Numbered from the stretch's first letter, positions 51,410-61,966 are shown. The stretch is 64,000 nt of DNA from Treponema sp. (GCA_024693045.1 JAILLQ010000045.1:1-64000), one strand, 5' to 3'. Notes: generated by a model from the sequence alone, not told the origin. Made by a program: numbers and translations.

Positions 51410-53824
51410 TTATTTATTAGTTATATTAAATGAAAGAACAAATTGCCAGGTATCATCCCATTCAACCTGTCCATCAAGGATTTGGAATTTATTAGCAAAA
51501 AGCAGGTGTAATGGGAACTGAGGAACAAGGAATCTGAGCCCCGGACCGAAACTAAAATAAAAATCATCAAGTTCCAAATTAAACAAATCCTGAGGTTCAT
51601 CTTTTACAGCAACAGCATCAAAGAATCCATCGAGACCGATTACACCTGTAAAGATAGGTATACGAAGTTCAACTCTGTTAGATAACATAGCTTTTCCTCG
51701 AACTTCATCATAGATATCAGTCCAACCACGGCCATTAAACATACCATCGATATAAACCTTGCTGGAATCCCCAAAAAGAGTTCCAGGAAGAGGATGAAGT
51801 GTGGTAATACCTGTGTAACAAGCAAGTACTGCCTTAAAGTTCCAGTACCCCTTTGCAATTGGGATATCAAATAATTTTAAATAAGATTCGAGTTTAGTAT
51901 CGGTTCTTGCATAAAATTCATGTTCAACACCAGGAATTAAACCGTACCAACCAACTCTTTCGCTTACAAACCATCCTGTTGAAGGATCATAATTGATATC
52001 ACGATCATCAAGAGCTAAGTTAACGAACAAAGAATTCTTTAATCCGAATCGATTTGCATTCTTATTAACACTAGGGTCAATAACCGTATAAACAGACTCG
52101 TCATAAATATTATCTGTAAGAGTATTAGAAAGACCTGCGGTAGTTGTAAGAATTGCAAAATTTGGATTCCAGCGTCGTCCTACAGTAGAACTCAATGATG
52201 TAGACCAAGATTCATACTTCATGTAATAGTAATCGTCATCCAAAACACCGCTTTCAAGCCAGTTTATAGCTAGAGCTGAACTTTTAGAATGAGATACTGA
52301 AATAGATTCACTTAAAGAAATCGGCTGATCTCCAATCCAAGACTGGGCATATCCAAGATTAATATTTTGCGTAGAACTAGAAATAGTTGCACCAGCAGAA
52401 ACAGAACGGCCCGTTCCTTTAAAGTTTGAATTTTCAACCTTTGTGTAAAGTGATATAGGCAAATCATCCGGATCAGAAATACCTGTAAAGGTCATACCGA
52501 ACTGAAGAGATGTGGTTGACTGTTCTTCAACATTAAATACCAAATCTATAAGGTTTTCTTCAGAACCAGAGACAGGTTCTGGAACAACACTTGAAAAATA
52601 CTGAGTATTATAAAGGTTTCTTACACCATTCATAATTTTAGAACGGCTGAACACATCTCCTGGTTTAATAGGAATTTCTCTAAGAATGATTTCATTCTTA
52701 GTTTTTGTATTTCCCTTGATAATGATATTTTCTACATGAGCCCGGGAACGTTCAATTACGGAAATAGAATAGCCTATTCTTTTATGCTCAGAATCTTTGT
52801 TTACCTGAGGGATAAACTGATTTGTCATATAACCATTTTCATAATAAAGATTGGTTAAAGCGGACATTCCTTCCTGAAATTTTGTCTGATTAAAAATATC
52901 ACCCGGCTTTAACTTAATACAACTCAAAAGTTTTTCTGTAGAAAAGATTTCGTTACCTGTAATAGTTGTTCCTGTATAAGTATACTGGGCACCTTCCTGA
53001 ATGACGAAAGTTAAGGAAACTTCTTCTCTTTCTTTCTTTTCATTAAATGAAGATGATTCTATAACATCAAGAACACGGCTATCGATGTAGCCCTTAGTCA
53101 TATAGAACATAACTACAGCCTGTTTGTCTGCTTCAAGAAGAGAGCGCTGAAAAGCTGAATTTCTTAAAAAGCCTTCTTCCTTCAAGCTCAATTTAGACTT
53201 GAGAGTTTTTGAAGAAAAAGCTGTATTTCCTGTAAAACTAATGGAAGAAACTATAGTTCCAGAACCTTCAGAAATTATAAAAACGATATCTATACCTTCT
53301 TCAGATTCAAGGGATTTCATAGTTACTTTTGCAGATGTAAAACCTTTCTTTATATAGGCTTCTCTTACAGCGCGTTCATCCAAGAGAGCAGCTGTTTCGA
53401 TATAAACATCACCAACTTTAACAGAAACAGCTTCTCTAAGTTCATTATTTCTAAGCTTTTTATTTCCCTTAAAAGAAATAGAACTGATCACAGGGTGTTC
53501 TTTTACACTAAAGACAAGTAATACTCTTTCAGGATTTCTAGGATCATGTTTTGCAAATGGTTCGATCTCTTCAAAGTAAGCAAGACTGTAAAGTTTATCC
53601 AAGGCATCATTAAAGAGTTCTTCCGAGAATTCTTTTCCAACGAAAGGATGCACAACACCTAAAACATCAGATTTTTTTACACTACGCAAACCTTCAAAGG
53701 TAATGTCAGAAATTGTTTTTCCCCAGAACCAGTCGGAATCAGACTGAGCGTAAAAAGAAACAGTCGAAATTAACATGAAAAAAACAAGAATGCTTTTTTT
53801 AATTTTTCCAAAGCTAGAAGCCAT
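51410..53824 (-). CDS. bamA: Outer membrane protein assembly factor BamA
   Basis: 804 residues, with a signal peptide ending near FYAQS. Five POTRA domains cover about residues 33-430 (starts such as ISDITFEGLRSVKKSDVLG and HVENIIIKGNTKTKNEIIL). A 16-strand barrel follows from about 435. The loop-6 motif, usually VRGF/Y, reads NGRGW here. BamA inserts barrels into the outer membrane. It is flanked by tamB upstream and ompH downstream. GGAG precedes the ATG. Confidence 0.96.
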   Translation of the reverse strand: MASSFGKIKKSILVFFMLISTVSFYAQSDSDWFWGKTISDITFEGLRSVKKSDVLGVVHPFVGKEFSEELFNDALDKLYSLAYFEEIEPFAKHDPRNPERVLLVFSVKEHPVISSISFKGNKKLRNNELREAVSVKVGDVYIETAALLDERAVREAYIKKGFTSAKVTMKSLESEEGIDIVFIISEGSGTIVSSISFTGNTAFSSKTLKSKLSLKEEGFLRNSAFQRSLLEADKQAVVMFYMTKGYIDSRVLDVIESSSFNEKKEREEVSLTFVIQEGAQYTYTGTTITGNEIFSTEKLLSCIKLKPGDIFNQTKFQEGMSALTNLYYENGYMTNQFIPQVNKDSEHKRIGYSISVIERSRAHVENIIIKGNTKTKNEIILREIPIKPGDVFSRSKIMNGVRNLYNTQYFSSVVPEPVSGSEENLIDLVFNVEEQSTTSLQFGMTFTGISDPDDLPISLYTKVENSNFKGTGRSVSAGATISSSTQNINLGYAQSWIGDQPISLSESISVSHSKSSALAINWLESGVLDDDYYYMKYESWSTSLSSTVGRRWNPNFAILTTTAGLSNTLTDNIYDESVYTVIDPSVNKNANRFGLKNSLFVNLALDDRDINYDPSTGWFVSERVGWYGLIPGVEHEFYARTDTKLESYLKLFDIPIAKGYWNFKAVLACYTGITTLHPLPGTLFGDSSKVYIDGMFNGRGWTDIYDEVRGKAMLSNRVELRIPIFTGVIGLDGFFDAVAVKDEPQDLFNLELDDFYFSFGPGLRFLVPQFPLHLLFANKFQILDGQVEWDDTWQFVLSFNITNK

Positions 53825-53855
53825 AATTACTCCAGAAAGTAAATTACTTTAAATA

Positions 53856-56800
53856 TTAGAATGAAAATTTCCAAGAAAGCGTTATCGAAGTAGAATCAAC
53901 TAGATTATCAGTTCTAAATTCACTCAACTTAGGAGCCATATTCCATCTGATATTTACAAAAGGAGACTCAATTTCAAGTCCGATTTCCGGCTGAAACTGG
54001 ATACCTCCTGGTGCATATCTATCTTCTACATTCGTATCATCATAAGAAAGATGCATTAATGAATCCACATACAATGAACGCCCGAAGTACTTTCCTATAT
54101 AAACAGTCGAGTTATCTAAAAAGTTACCGATTCCGTACGAAGAATTTTCATTCTTTGTCTTATTTAAATTGTAGTTTAACGCATTTTGCAAAACGTTAGT
54201 TCTAACTGACAATATATCAAAATTCAAGAAGTCCCGCAACTTATTCTCTATAGAACGCCCGATTGTTGATTGAATTGCATAATCCCCTGTTGCAAGAAGA
54301 AGACCTGTTACATTTTCAGAGTCCCCAACTGCTATCTGACCAAGCATAGTCATAATCTGACTTTCAGAACGAGCTGGTATAGAAGAAAAAGTCGGGGTAA
54401 AATTGTCAAAATATTGATTTACAGCAGAAAGAATAATTCTGACTTCATTTCCATCTTCATCCCTTTCGCGGGTTTCAGCCTGTAAGCTAATCATAGGATT
54501 AAAACTTGTTTCGTTCTTATTAAACTTAATATTACCATTTTTCAAATAGAAGTTACGGCTCAAATAAGAAACATCACCGCTTCTAAGGGCTAAATCCCCT
54601 TCAAGAGACACAGATGAATCACTCATATCGTATTTAAAGCCAAATCCGGTTCCTGGTATAAGAACAGCCCTTAGCAAAGGATCTAGATTAAAAGTAACAT
54701 GCTGGCCAAAAGAAAGGTCCAGATCAGCCCTTATCATAATTTTTCTAAGAGGAGGTGGATTTCCCAGCTCTTTGGTTTTAACATTTACAGCCATATTTTT
54801 TAGGTTTAACTTGCCTGTTACATCCAGATAATGGTCTTCCAAGTGAAGATTTAAATCCAAATGAGCATCCCCGATAAATTTCGCAAGTCTTATTTCAAAA
54901 TTTCCGGGCACATAATTATCTTTTGGACTTCTAAGTTTCAGGTCTAAATAATCAAAATTCCAGTTCTGGAATACTGCATTTAACGAAACAAACAAAGCTC
55001 TGTCTTTTTTTATCTTTCCCTTAGTTTCTTTAAGAGAAATAGTATTATGGTCAAAAATAAAATCACAAGAAGGAAGAGTTATTCTTTGTGTTACAATTTT
55101 TGGAAGTGTAAAATCTGCCTTTGAAAGAGTGAGTTTTCCGGAGAAATCAGGGTCAGTTTTCAAGCCGGAAATACTAACAGCTCCTTTTAAGTAGCCTTCC
55201 TGAACTTTTAGTTTAGGTACATCGATAAAAGCAAGAATTTTAGCTACATCAACAAAGACATCAGAAACTTTTACATCCAGAGTTTCGCCGGCCAAAGATC
55301 CGTCCGCACTAAATTTTAAAGGCTTATCATCAGCAATAGAGAGATGAATCTCGTTACCAGTATCAATATATCCGGAAATTCCCTGCTCAATTCCCGAATA
55401 AAAGGAAGTTGCAGTTTCACTATGCATTACTGTCAAAGAAAATGGAAAATTCTTTTTAAAAAGGCTTCCGGAAAGATTTGGACATTCTACTTTTGCAATA
55501 AAATCACTAGGAAGAAGTTTTCCTTTCTGACGAATGGTTTCTGAAACAGAAAGGGTAAGAGGTATGTGGACAGATTTTTTTATCACACTCCCATCAATAT
55601 CACAGGAAGCATAGCCGGAAAAGTCGGTCAAGTCAAAATTTGCCTTAAGGTTATTAACAGAATAAAGACCATATTTTAAAGCAAAACGATCTACAGAAAG
55701 TTTCTTTTCATCAACAAAGGCAGAACATGAACTTTGTAAAATAGTTCCTGCTTTCATAAGGCTAAGGGATGAAATCTCAAGTCCCAGGCTAGGATTTTCC
55801 AGGTTTCCATAGACAGAAAGCAAGGCTGAAATTGAATTGTTTTCGCTTTGTTCAAAATTAAATCGGTTTAAGCCAAAATTATCAGCGCTAATCTGACCGT
55901 TAAACATAAAATTTGACTTAATATTGTCGATCGAAAAACTTGTTTGATATGGATTTGAAAGATCAAGAGAAAGCTTAAGACCTTCACTTTTGAGAGGATT
56001 TTTTAAATCCATTGAAAGAGATGCAGATGTAAATATCTTATCAGAAAAATTACATAAAAGGCTAAAAGCCCCTTCAAGGACAGAATATTTATCCGAATAG
56101 ACAAACTTATCAAAGAAAAGTCCGTATTTTGAAGCTGAACCAGACAGAGAAATTCTAGGTTCAAAAGAATATTTTAAGCCAACTTCCGAAGCTTCAAAAC
56201 GACCGATTTTAAAATCAATTCCATTTTCTTTTGAATACTTAAAGGCTGCATCCGAAGAAAACATAAGTTTTGTATCCCCAAGGGTAAATGGAAATCCTCC
56301 TGTTGAAAAAGAGCCATTGAATGAAGCTTTTTCTGTTTTATGAGCTTCAAAAGTAAAACCATAATCGCCGGCAATACTCAAAACACCCGGCATATAAGTA
56401 CCGGTAAAAGAATAAGGATATGTATCTGTGCGGCTTTTTACATCAAAAGAAAATTCGCCGTTATCCGAAAAAATTAAGTCTGCTGTAGATGAAATCAATT
56501 TTCCGTTGTGAGTATAATCAAAACGGGAAAGAACAATACTTTCTTCTGAACCGGAAAGTTCAAGATAAGCCATTCGGTTAGCACCGGAAGTATCAGCGAC
56601 GATTATGTATGGAACATAAAAGCTGCTTGTTGCCATGGAAAGATTTGAAGAAAAGAAAACATTTCCGTTTAAAACAAGATTATCCAGAAGGGGTACAGAA
56701 AGTTCAGGTAAATCTGGAGCAAAAAAGTTTATAAGCTGAGCAATACTTCCTATATACAATTCCTGAGAAACTAAATCCAGTTCAAGTCTTTTTTCGAGAG

Positions 56801-58259
56801 TATCAAAGGAACCGTCCAATTTAACAAGGCCAGGATTTGGAGCAGAATTATTGAAGTAATCCTGCAATTCAAAAGTATAGTAGAGAGTGTTATCGGAAGG
56901 ATACAAATCTAATTCCAAACCGGTAAGGGCTTTTTCGTTAAAAAGAAACTGTGGTGCATAAGCCTTAAAACCTTTGTCCTGAGGATCAAAGAATATTTCA
57001 GTAGAAATTACACGATCCTCTGAAAGTTTTATAAAAGGAGCTGCCAGTAATCCAGAAAGTCTAAAGCTATTAAACTCTACATTGCCGTTAAAAGAAACAT
57101 CTATATTTTCTCCAGAGGCAAGTAATTTTTCAAAGTTTACTTCATTCTGATTTCCTCTAAAATCAAAATCTAAAGTACAACCATCTTTATAAATTGCAGG
57201 AGGAATAAAGAGCTGTCCAGAAGAGGAGTATTCAAAATCTTTTGAATACAAATTTAATACTGCCTGAGATTTTGAAGACAGGGAAATATTTTTAATTTTT
57301 TCAAACTTAGTATTACTCTTTGTTACTGACACTACAGAACCTGGCATAAGTCTTTTTGTTTCAACCAGGGCATGAGCCTCGTTTGTATCAAGATCAAGTG
57401 AAAGAAAAAAGTCAAAGGGATAATTATTCTGATAAGATTTTAAACCAATCAAATGATCCCCGTAATTTGCAAGAAGATTCAAATGACGGACTGACAAATT
57501 ATCCAGAAGAGTTTCAGAAAGTCTAAAAATGATGGAAGAGCCATCCAATTTTTCGTGAATAAAGCCGTCTGCAGAAAAAGAAGAACGATAAGTCTTATCC
57601 TTGTAACGAAGTTTTATATTTCCAAGAGATTTTACTGTAATTCGGGAAGACTGTTTCAAAAAATCCAGGTAAACCCTTTTTAAAAATAGATCTGCATAAT
57701 TCTTACCTTCTTCGAAACGCAGATGAACATTTTTTACAAAGACATTAAAAGGCAGCACTGAAAGTAATTCTTCTAATTCAGATATTGAAAGTGGCTTTTT
57801 ATCTTCGCTTTTTTCTTCCTGAATAGTTTTCTCTTCTGAATTTGAAAAAATAAAACTTTGAATTTTTGAAATTATTTTTCTGTCGTCATAAGAATTTAGT
57901 AAGATAGTAAAACCGTCTACTGTCACATCCTTGATTGCATAAATATCCTTACCCCTTAGAAAATCCAGGATACTGTAGCGAATTACAGTTTTCTGAATTT
58001 TTACAACATCACTTAAATCTTCTGCATCTTTTAAAACGATATTTTTAAACCTAAGACCGGTTACGACAGAAGGGGACATTGACTCATAGGAAACCGAAAG
58101 ACCAAATTTTTTTTCAAATGATGAAAAAACCTTCTTCGACTGACTTTCCAAAACTGCAGACAAGGCAGAATGCAATGGACGCAGTGCCAGAGAAGAAGAA
58201 AGAGTAACGAGGAAAAATATTATTATTGCAATAACTTCTTTAAAAGTAGGTCTTCGCAT
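53856..58259 (-). CDS. tamB: TamB-family translocation/assembly module protein
   Basis: 1467 residues. An N-terminal signal anchor (VIAIIIFFLVTLSSSLAL) is followed by over 1000 residues of repeating amphipathic beta-strands (the TamB taco fold). The C-terminal DUF490 domain has MTMLGQIAVGDSENVTGLLLATGD and the final barrel-like strands ending SITLSWKFSF. TamB spans the periplasm and helps outer-membrane protein insertion or lipid transport. No tamA is present; the adjacent bamA fits reports in spirochaetes that TamB works with BamA. AGGAAA precedes the start. First gene of the leftward block. Confidence 0.93.
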   Translation of the reverse strand: MRRPTFKEVIAIIIFFLVTLSSSLALRPLHSALSAVLESQSKKVFSSFEKKFGLSVSYESMSPSVVTGLRFKNIVLKDAEDLSDVVKIQKTVIRYSILDFLRGKDIYAIKDVTVDGFTILLNSYDDRKIISKIQSFIFSNSEEKTIQEEKSEDKKPLSISELEELLSVLPFNVFVKNVHLRFEEGKNYADLFLKRVYLDFLKQSSRITVKSLGNIKLRYKDKTYRSSFSADGFIHEKLDGSSIIFRLSETLLDNLSVRHLNLLANYGDHLIGLKSYQNNYPFDFFLSLDLDTNEAHALVETKRLMPGSVVSVTKSNTKFEKIKNISLSSKSQAVLNLYSKDFEYSSSGQLFIPPAIYKDGCTLDFDFRGNQNEVNFEKLLASGENIDVSFNGNVEFNSFRLSGLLAAPFIKLSEDRVISTEIFFDPQDKGFKAYAPQFLFNEKALTGLELDLYPSDNTLYYTFELQDYFNNSAPNPGLVKLDGSFDTLEKRLELDLVSQELYIGSIAQLINFFAPDLPELSVPLLDNLVLNGNVFFSSNLSMATSSFYVPYIIVADTSGANRMAYLELSGSEESIVLSRFDYTHNGKLISSTADLIFSDNGEFSFDVKSRTDTYPYSFTGTYMPGVLSIAGDYGFTFEAHKTEKASFNGSFSTGGFPFTLGDTKLMFSSDAAFKYSKENGIDFKIGRFEASEVGLKYSFEPRISLSGSASKYGLFFDKFVYSDKYSVLEGAFSLLCNFSDKIFTSASLSMDLKNPLKSEGLKLSLDLSNPYQTSFSIDNIKSNFMFNGQISADNFGLNRFNFEQSENNSISALLSVYGNLENPSLGLEISSLSLMKAGTILQSSCSAFVDEKKLSVDRFALKYGLYSVNNLKANFDLTDFSGYASCDIDGSVIKKSVHIPLTLSVSETIRQKGKLLPSDFIAKVECPNLSGSLFKKNFPFSLTVMHSETATSFYSGIEQGISGYIDTGNEIHLSIADDKPLKFSADGSLAGETLDVKVSDVFVDVAKILAFIDVPKLKVQEGYLKGAVSISGLKTDPDFSGKLTLSKADFTLPKIVTQRITLPSCDFIFDHNTISLKETKGKIKKDRALFVSLNAVFQNWNFDYLDLKLRSPKDNYVPGNFEIRLAKFIGDAHLDLNLHLEDHYLDVTGKLNLKNMAVNVKTKELGNPPPLRKIMIRADLDLSFGQHVTFNLDPLLRAVLIPGTGFGFKYDMSDSSVSLEGDLALRSGDVSYLSRNFYLKNGNIKFNKNETSFNPMISLQAETRERDEDGNEVRIILSAVNQYFDNFTPTFSSIPARSESQIMTMLGQIAVGDSENVTGLLLATGDYAIQSTIGRSIENKLRDFLNFDILSVRTNVLQNALNYNLNKTKNENSSYGIGNFLDNSTVYIGKYFGRSLYVDSLMHLSYDDTNVEDRYAPGGIQFQPEIGLEIESPFVNIRWNMAPKLSEFRTDNLVDSTSITLSWKFSF

Positions 58260-58392
58260 TTTCCTAAAAATGAACTAAAATCATTCCAATTTGATTTTAT
58301 CCAGCGATTTTACAAAAAAAATGCATAAAATCGCATAATACATATTATCAAAATTTTCGGCATTATAATAGGTAACAAAAAGCGGGTATTTT

Positions 58393-59004
58393 ATGATTAT
58401 TAAAAATTTTATTGTATTTGAAGGAATTGACGGAGCTGGAACTTCAACTCAGATAAAAAAACTTGCAGAACATTTTTCACCAGAAGATGTTTTTGTAACT
58501 GCAGAACCTACAGGAAATGAGACTGGAAAATTTTTAAGAAAAATGCTCAAAGGTGACTTTGCTGTAAATGAAAAAACAGCATCTTATCTTTTTGCAGCCG
58601 ATAGATGCGAACATATTTTTGGAAAAGGAGGAGTAATCGAAGAAACAGAAAAAGGCAAAACTGTTTTAAGCGACAGATACTTCTTTTCTAGTCTTGCCTA
58701 CCAGTCTGTTTCCTGCGGAAAAGAACTTCCTGAATTACTAAACAGCCCTTTTCCACTCCCGGAAATTTTATTTTACTTTAAGATAAATCCTGAAATTTCA
58801 CTTTCCAGAGTAGAAAGCAGGGGTGAAAACAAAGAAATTTACGAAAAAATCGATTTTCAAAAAAAGACAGCCCTTCTCTACGACAAGGTTATTGAAGAAT
58901 ACAAGGGCGAAAAAGGAAAAGGTATGAAAATCATAGAAGTAGATGCTTCTAAAACCATTGAAGAAATCAGTGATTTTATCTGGAAGAGCGTAAAGAAGAA
59001 TTAG
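58393..59004 (+). CDS. tmk: Thymidylate kinase with altered P-loop
   Basis: 203 residues, normal length. The N-terminus IVFEGIDGAGTSTQIKKL matches thymidylate kinase, but the P-loop lysine (normally GAGKTTQ) is Thr17. LSDRYFFSSLAYQ supplies the DRY-type motif, and residues about 140-160 include the lid region with Arg (SRVESRGENKEIYEK). The enzyme should phosphorylate dTMP to dTDP. How it works without the P-loop Lys is discussed in findings; lid arginines may compensate. TATAAT lies at 58364-58369, and GCGGG sits before the ATG. First gene of the operon tmk, unknown, aroB, cysteine desulfurase. Confidence 0.88.
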   Translation: MIIKNFIVFEGIDGAGTSTQIKKLAEHFSPEDVFVTAEPTGNETGKFLRKMLKGDFAVNEKTASYLFAADRCEHIFGKGGVIEETEKGKTVLSDRYFFSSLAYQSVSCGKELPELLNSPFPLPEILFYFKINPEISLSRVESRGENKEIYEKIDFQKKTALLYDKVIEEYKGEKGKGMKIIEVDASKTIEEISDFIWKSVKKN

Positions 59005-59025
59005 AAAACAGCCGATAGTCAGAAT

Positions 59026-59655
59026 GTGAAAAGTTCAGTTTTTCGAAGAATAAAAATTATTCTCTCAATTATTTTTCTAATGTTTTTTATATTAGAAAAT
59101 GCCAGTGCTTACATGGTTAAATACAAGGAAGACTGGTACAGGCTTTATCACGTTCATTATCAACAGTATCCTGATGACTGCATTGAAAACATATACTGGC
59201 TTGAAAAAGCAGTTGCCGCGGATTTTTGTAACCCCCTTTACACAGGCGTAAAAATAGAAACAGAAAAAGAATGGGAAAAGTACAGATTTCTTTTTCAAAT
59301 GCACTTAAATCTAAAATTAATCGAGCAGCATCTTCGCTTAGGTAGAATCTACGACAAAAAAGTAGCATATTTTTATGATGCTCCATGGAAAGATGAATAT
59401 TTACGCAATCTCGAAAAATGCCTTAGCTGCTATAATGCAGGACTAACCTACTGGCAGGAAGCAAAGCTTTGGGCAGAAAAGGCAAACATAAAAGAATTCG
59501 ACTTTCTCTTTATCACTGAAAAACAGAACTGGGAAGATGAAAGGGAAAGAATCAAAAACGGACAGCTCGATTACGGAAAAATGCTCGAAAGAGAAATTAC
59601 AAGAGTTGAAAAGGTTCGGGATGAATTGATTGCAATGAAGTCAAAATCTTACTAA
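59026..59655 (+). CDS. Exported protein of unknown function
   Basis: 209 residues from GTG 59026. The signal peptide is basic then hydrophobic (FRRIKIILSIIFLMFFIL) and cut near ASAYM. The rest is helical and aromatic-rich (DDCIENIYWLEKA, LSCYNAGLTYWQEAKLWAEKA), suggesting TPR-like helical hairpins, although no clear repeat consensus is present. Family not recognised. It sits between tmk and aroB, 21 and 9 nt from them, and is probably cotranscribed. The GTG start has no SD. Confidence 0.75.
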   Translation: MKSSVFRRIKIILSIIFLMFFILENASAYMVKYKEDWYRLYHVHYQQYPDDCIENIYWLEKAVAADFCNPLYTGVKIETEKEWEKYRFLFQMHLNLKLIEQHLRLGRIYDKKVAYFYDAPWKDEYLRNLEKCLSCYNAGLTYWQEAKLWAEKANIKEFDFLFITEKQNWEDERERIKNGQLDYGKMLEREITRVEKVRDELIAMKSKSY

Positions 59656-59664
59656 AATGTAGGT

Positions 59665-60786
59665 ATGACTGATAACAAGAATGTTTTAAATATTTCTTAC
59701 CCGGAATCTTATCCAGGTTCACAAACTACAAAAATCTCTTTTCACAAAGAAAGTCCTAATCTTACAGAACTTTTTTCTCCTGGTAAAATTCAGGCAAACA
59801 GGCGCTGTTTTGTCACAGATGCAACAGTTGCAACTTTACCGGATGTACAAGATTTTATAAGCCAGTTCGAAGACGGCGTTTGCGGAAATGACCTTCTTTT
59901 AATCCTTGGCTCTGGTGAACCATATAAGACAATCGAAAGTGTACTAGAAATAGTAAAAACAGCTGTCGAAGCCAATTTTTCTAGAAAAGACATCTTTGTA
60001 GGAATTGGCGGCGGAGTTATCTGCGACATGACAGGCTTTGCGGCATCTTTGTACAAAAGAGGTATTGCCTGCCAGTTTGTTCCTACAACACTACTCGCTA
60101 TGGTAGACGCTTCTATAGGCGGAAAAACAGGATGTGATTTCGAAAATTATAAGAATATGATTGGAGCCTTCTGGCCAGCTCAGGAAATCCATATTTATCC
60201 AGAATTTGTTCAGTCTCTTTCGCAGGCACAATACCGTTCAGGGCTTGGTGAAGCCATAAAAACTGGTCTTCTATACGATAAAGAACTTTACCAGATGTTT
60301 AAAACAGAAAGCGAAAAAATTCTTTCACGAGATAAAGAACTCATTTTCAATCTAATCGAAAAATGTGCAGTTGCTAAAGCAAAAGTTGTGGAACAAGATT
60401 TTACTGAAAAAAATATCAGAATGTATTTAAATCTTGGCCACACATTTGGTCATGCCCTTGAAACCTTAGCAGGACTTGGAAATATACCTCACGGAGATGC
60501 CGTTGCATGGGGAATTGCAAGACAGGTTGTATTATGTGCAAGAGAAGACATTTGTTCGGAAAGTTTCAAAGATGAAGTGCTTGAAGTTTTAAAACAATAC
60601 GGCTGGTGCACAGAAGCCACTCACCCTCTTATTACAGGAGGAGGAATAGGCGAAAGGCTTTTGAACATAATGAAAAAAGATAAAAAAAATGCAAGTTCGA
60701 AAATCAAACTTGTTCTACAGAGAGCGCTTAACGACACTTTTACAGAGGAAATCGAAGATTCAAAAATTCTTTCGGTTTTAAAATAA
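59665..60786 (+). CDS. aroB: 3-dehydroquinate synthase
   Basis: 373 residues. The NAD-binding GIGGGVICDMTGFAASLYKRG and FVPTTLLAMVDASIGGKTG are the AroB signature. The zinc ligands lie in LNLGHTFGHALE and HGDAVAWG. AroB converts DAHP to 3-dehydroquinate in the shikimate pathway. No other shikimate gene is nearby. It is followed by the desulfurase gene after 1 nt, so the two are coupled. Confidence 0.95.
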   Translation: MTDNKNVLNISYPESYPGSQTTKISFHKESPNLTELFSPGKIQANRRCFVTDATVATLPDVQDFISQFEDGVCGNDLLLILGSGEPYKTIESVLEIVKTAVEANFSRKDIFVGIGGGVICDMTGFAASLYKRGIACQFVPTTLLAMVDASIGGKTGCDFENYKNMIGAFWPAQEIHIYPEFVQSLSQAQYRSGLGEAIKTGLLYDKELYQMFKTESEKILSRDKELIFNLIEKCAVAKAKVVEQDFTEKNIRMYLNLGHTFGHALETLAGLGNIPHGDAVAWGIARQVVLCAREDICSESFKDEVLEVLKQYGWCTEATHPLITGGGIGERLLNIMKKDKKNASSKIKLVLQRALNDTFTEEIEDSKILSVLK

Positions 60787-60787
60787 A

Positions 60788-61966
60788 ATGACTAAGGAAG
60801 AAACTGAACATTATTTTGACTGGGCTGCAACTAGTCCCTGTGATGCAGAAATTTTAAGAAAATCTCTTGAAGAAACCATAGAAAAATGGGGAAACCCTTC
60901 AAGTCTTCATTCTTGTGGAAAAGAGGCCAAAGTACTTCTAGAAGAAGCAAGAGAAAGATGTGCAAAAAACTTAAATGTAGCAGCTGATAAAGTTTATTTT
61001 ACTTCCGGCGGGACAGAAAGCGACCACATACCTTTACTTTCAATTATCAACAGACCGCAAAAAGGGCATGTTTTATTTAGTTCTATCGAACATCCTGCTG
61101 TAAGAGAACAAGCTTTAGAATTAAAAAAATGCGGCTTTTCTGTAGACTCAATTCCATCTGATAAAAATGGTATTATCAGACCAGAAGCTGTTGTAAAAGC
61201 TCTTAAAGCTGAAACCCTCATAGTTTGCGTAATGGCTGTAAACAATGAAACTGGAGCCATTCAACCAATATATGAAATTGCAGATGCCATAACAAAAGCC
61301 TGTGCAGGAAAAAGAAAACCTAAATTCCATGTGGACTGCGTTCAAGCAGCAGGTAAAATTCCTCTAAACCTTTCACATAAAGGAATAGACAGTGCTGCAA
61401 TAAGCGCCCACAAAATCTGCGGGCCTAGAGGAATCGGGCTTTTGTATTTAAAAGATCCTATAGAAGGCTTTTTGAGAGGTGGTGGTCAGGAAAAGTCTAT
61501 CCGCTCTGGAACAGAAAATGTCTACGGAGCACTAGCTCTATCCTACTGTCTGGAAAAATATCTCATAAATGATAAAAATGAAGAAAGTATAAAGCGCTAT
61601 GAAAAACAGCAGGAATATACAAAAGACTTCATTGACGGACTGTCTAAAAATTCAGCCTGTACAATTCTTCCTTCAAGCCGAATCGAAAGTGAAAAAGATT
61701 TTTCTCCTTGGGTTCTACAGGCTTCATTTAAGAATATACCTGGACAAGTTATGCTTCGAGCTTTAGACAACGAAGGTTTTTATATTTCAACCGGTAGTGC
61801 CTGCTCAAGCAGAAAGAATTCAAGACCTGTTCTAGAGGCAATGCAGATAAGCCCAAAAGAAAGCGAAAACGCTGTTAGGTTTAGTTTTGGTCCACTTACA
61901 AGCCAAAAAGCAATGAAGGAATTACTTGCGAAAGTTAATGAAATTTCTGCAAAGTTCAACAAATAA
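60788..61966 (+). CDS. Cysteine desulfurase (NifS/IscS family)
   Basis: 392 residues. FDWAATSPCDAEIL opens the enzyme. The PLP Lys is in SAHKICGPRGIGLLYL. The nucleophilic Cys is in STGSACSSRKNSRP, in a short loop of the class II or IscS/NifS C-terminal type. It releases sulfur from Cys for Fe-S clusters and tRNA thiolation; mnmA, ttcA and the Mrp carrier in this window are likely users. No iscU or nifU is adjacent. It starts 1 nt after the aroB stop. Confidence 0.93.
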   Translation: MTKEETEHYFDWAATSPCDAEILRKSLEETIEKWGNPSSLHSCGKEAKVLLEEARERCAKNLNVAADKVYFTSGGTESDHIPLLSIINRPQKGHVLFSSIEHPAVREQALELKKCGFSVDSIPSDKNGIIRPEAVVKALKAETLIVCVMAVNNETGAIQPIYEIADAITKACAGKRKPKFHVDCVQAAGKIPLNLSHKGIDSAAISAHKICGPRGIGLLYLKDPIEGFLRGGGQEKSIRSGTENVYGALALSYCLEKYLINDKNEESIKRYEKQQEYTKDFIDGLSKNSACTILPSSRIESEKDFSPWVLQASFKNIPGQVMLRALDNEGFYISTGSACSSRKNSRPVLEAMQISPKESENAVRFSFGPLTSQKAMKELLAKVNEISAKFNK

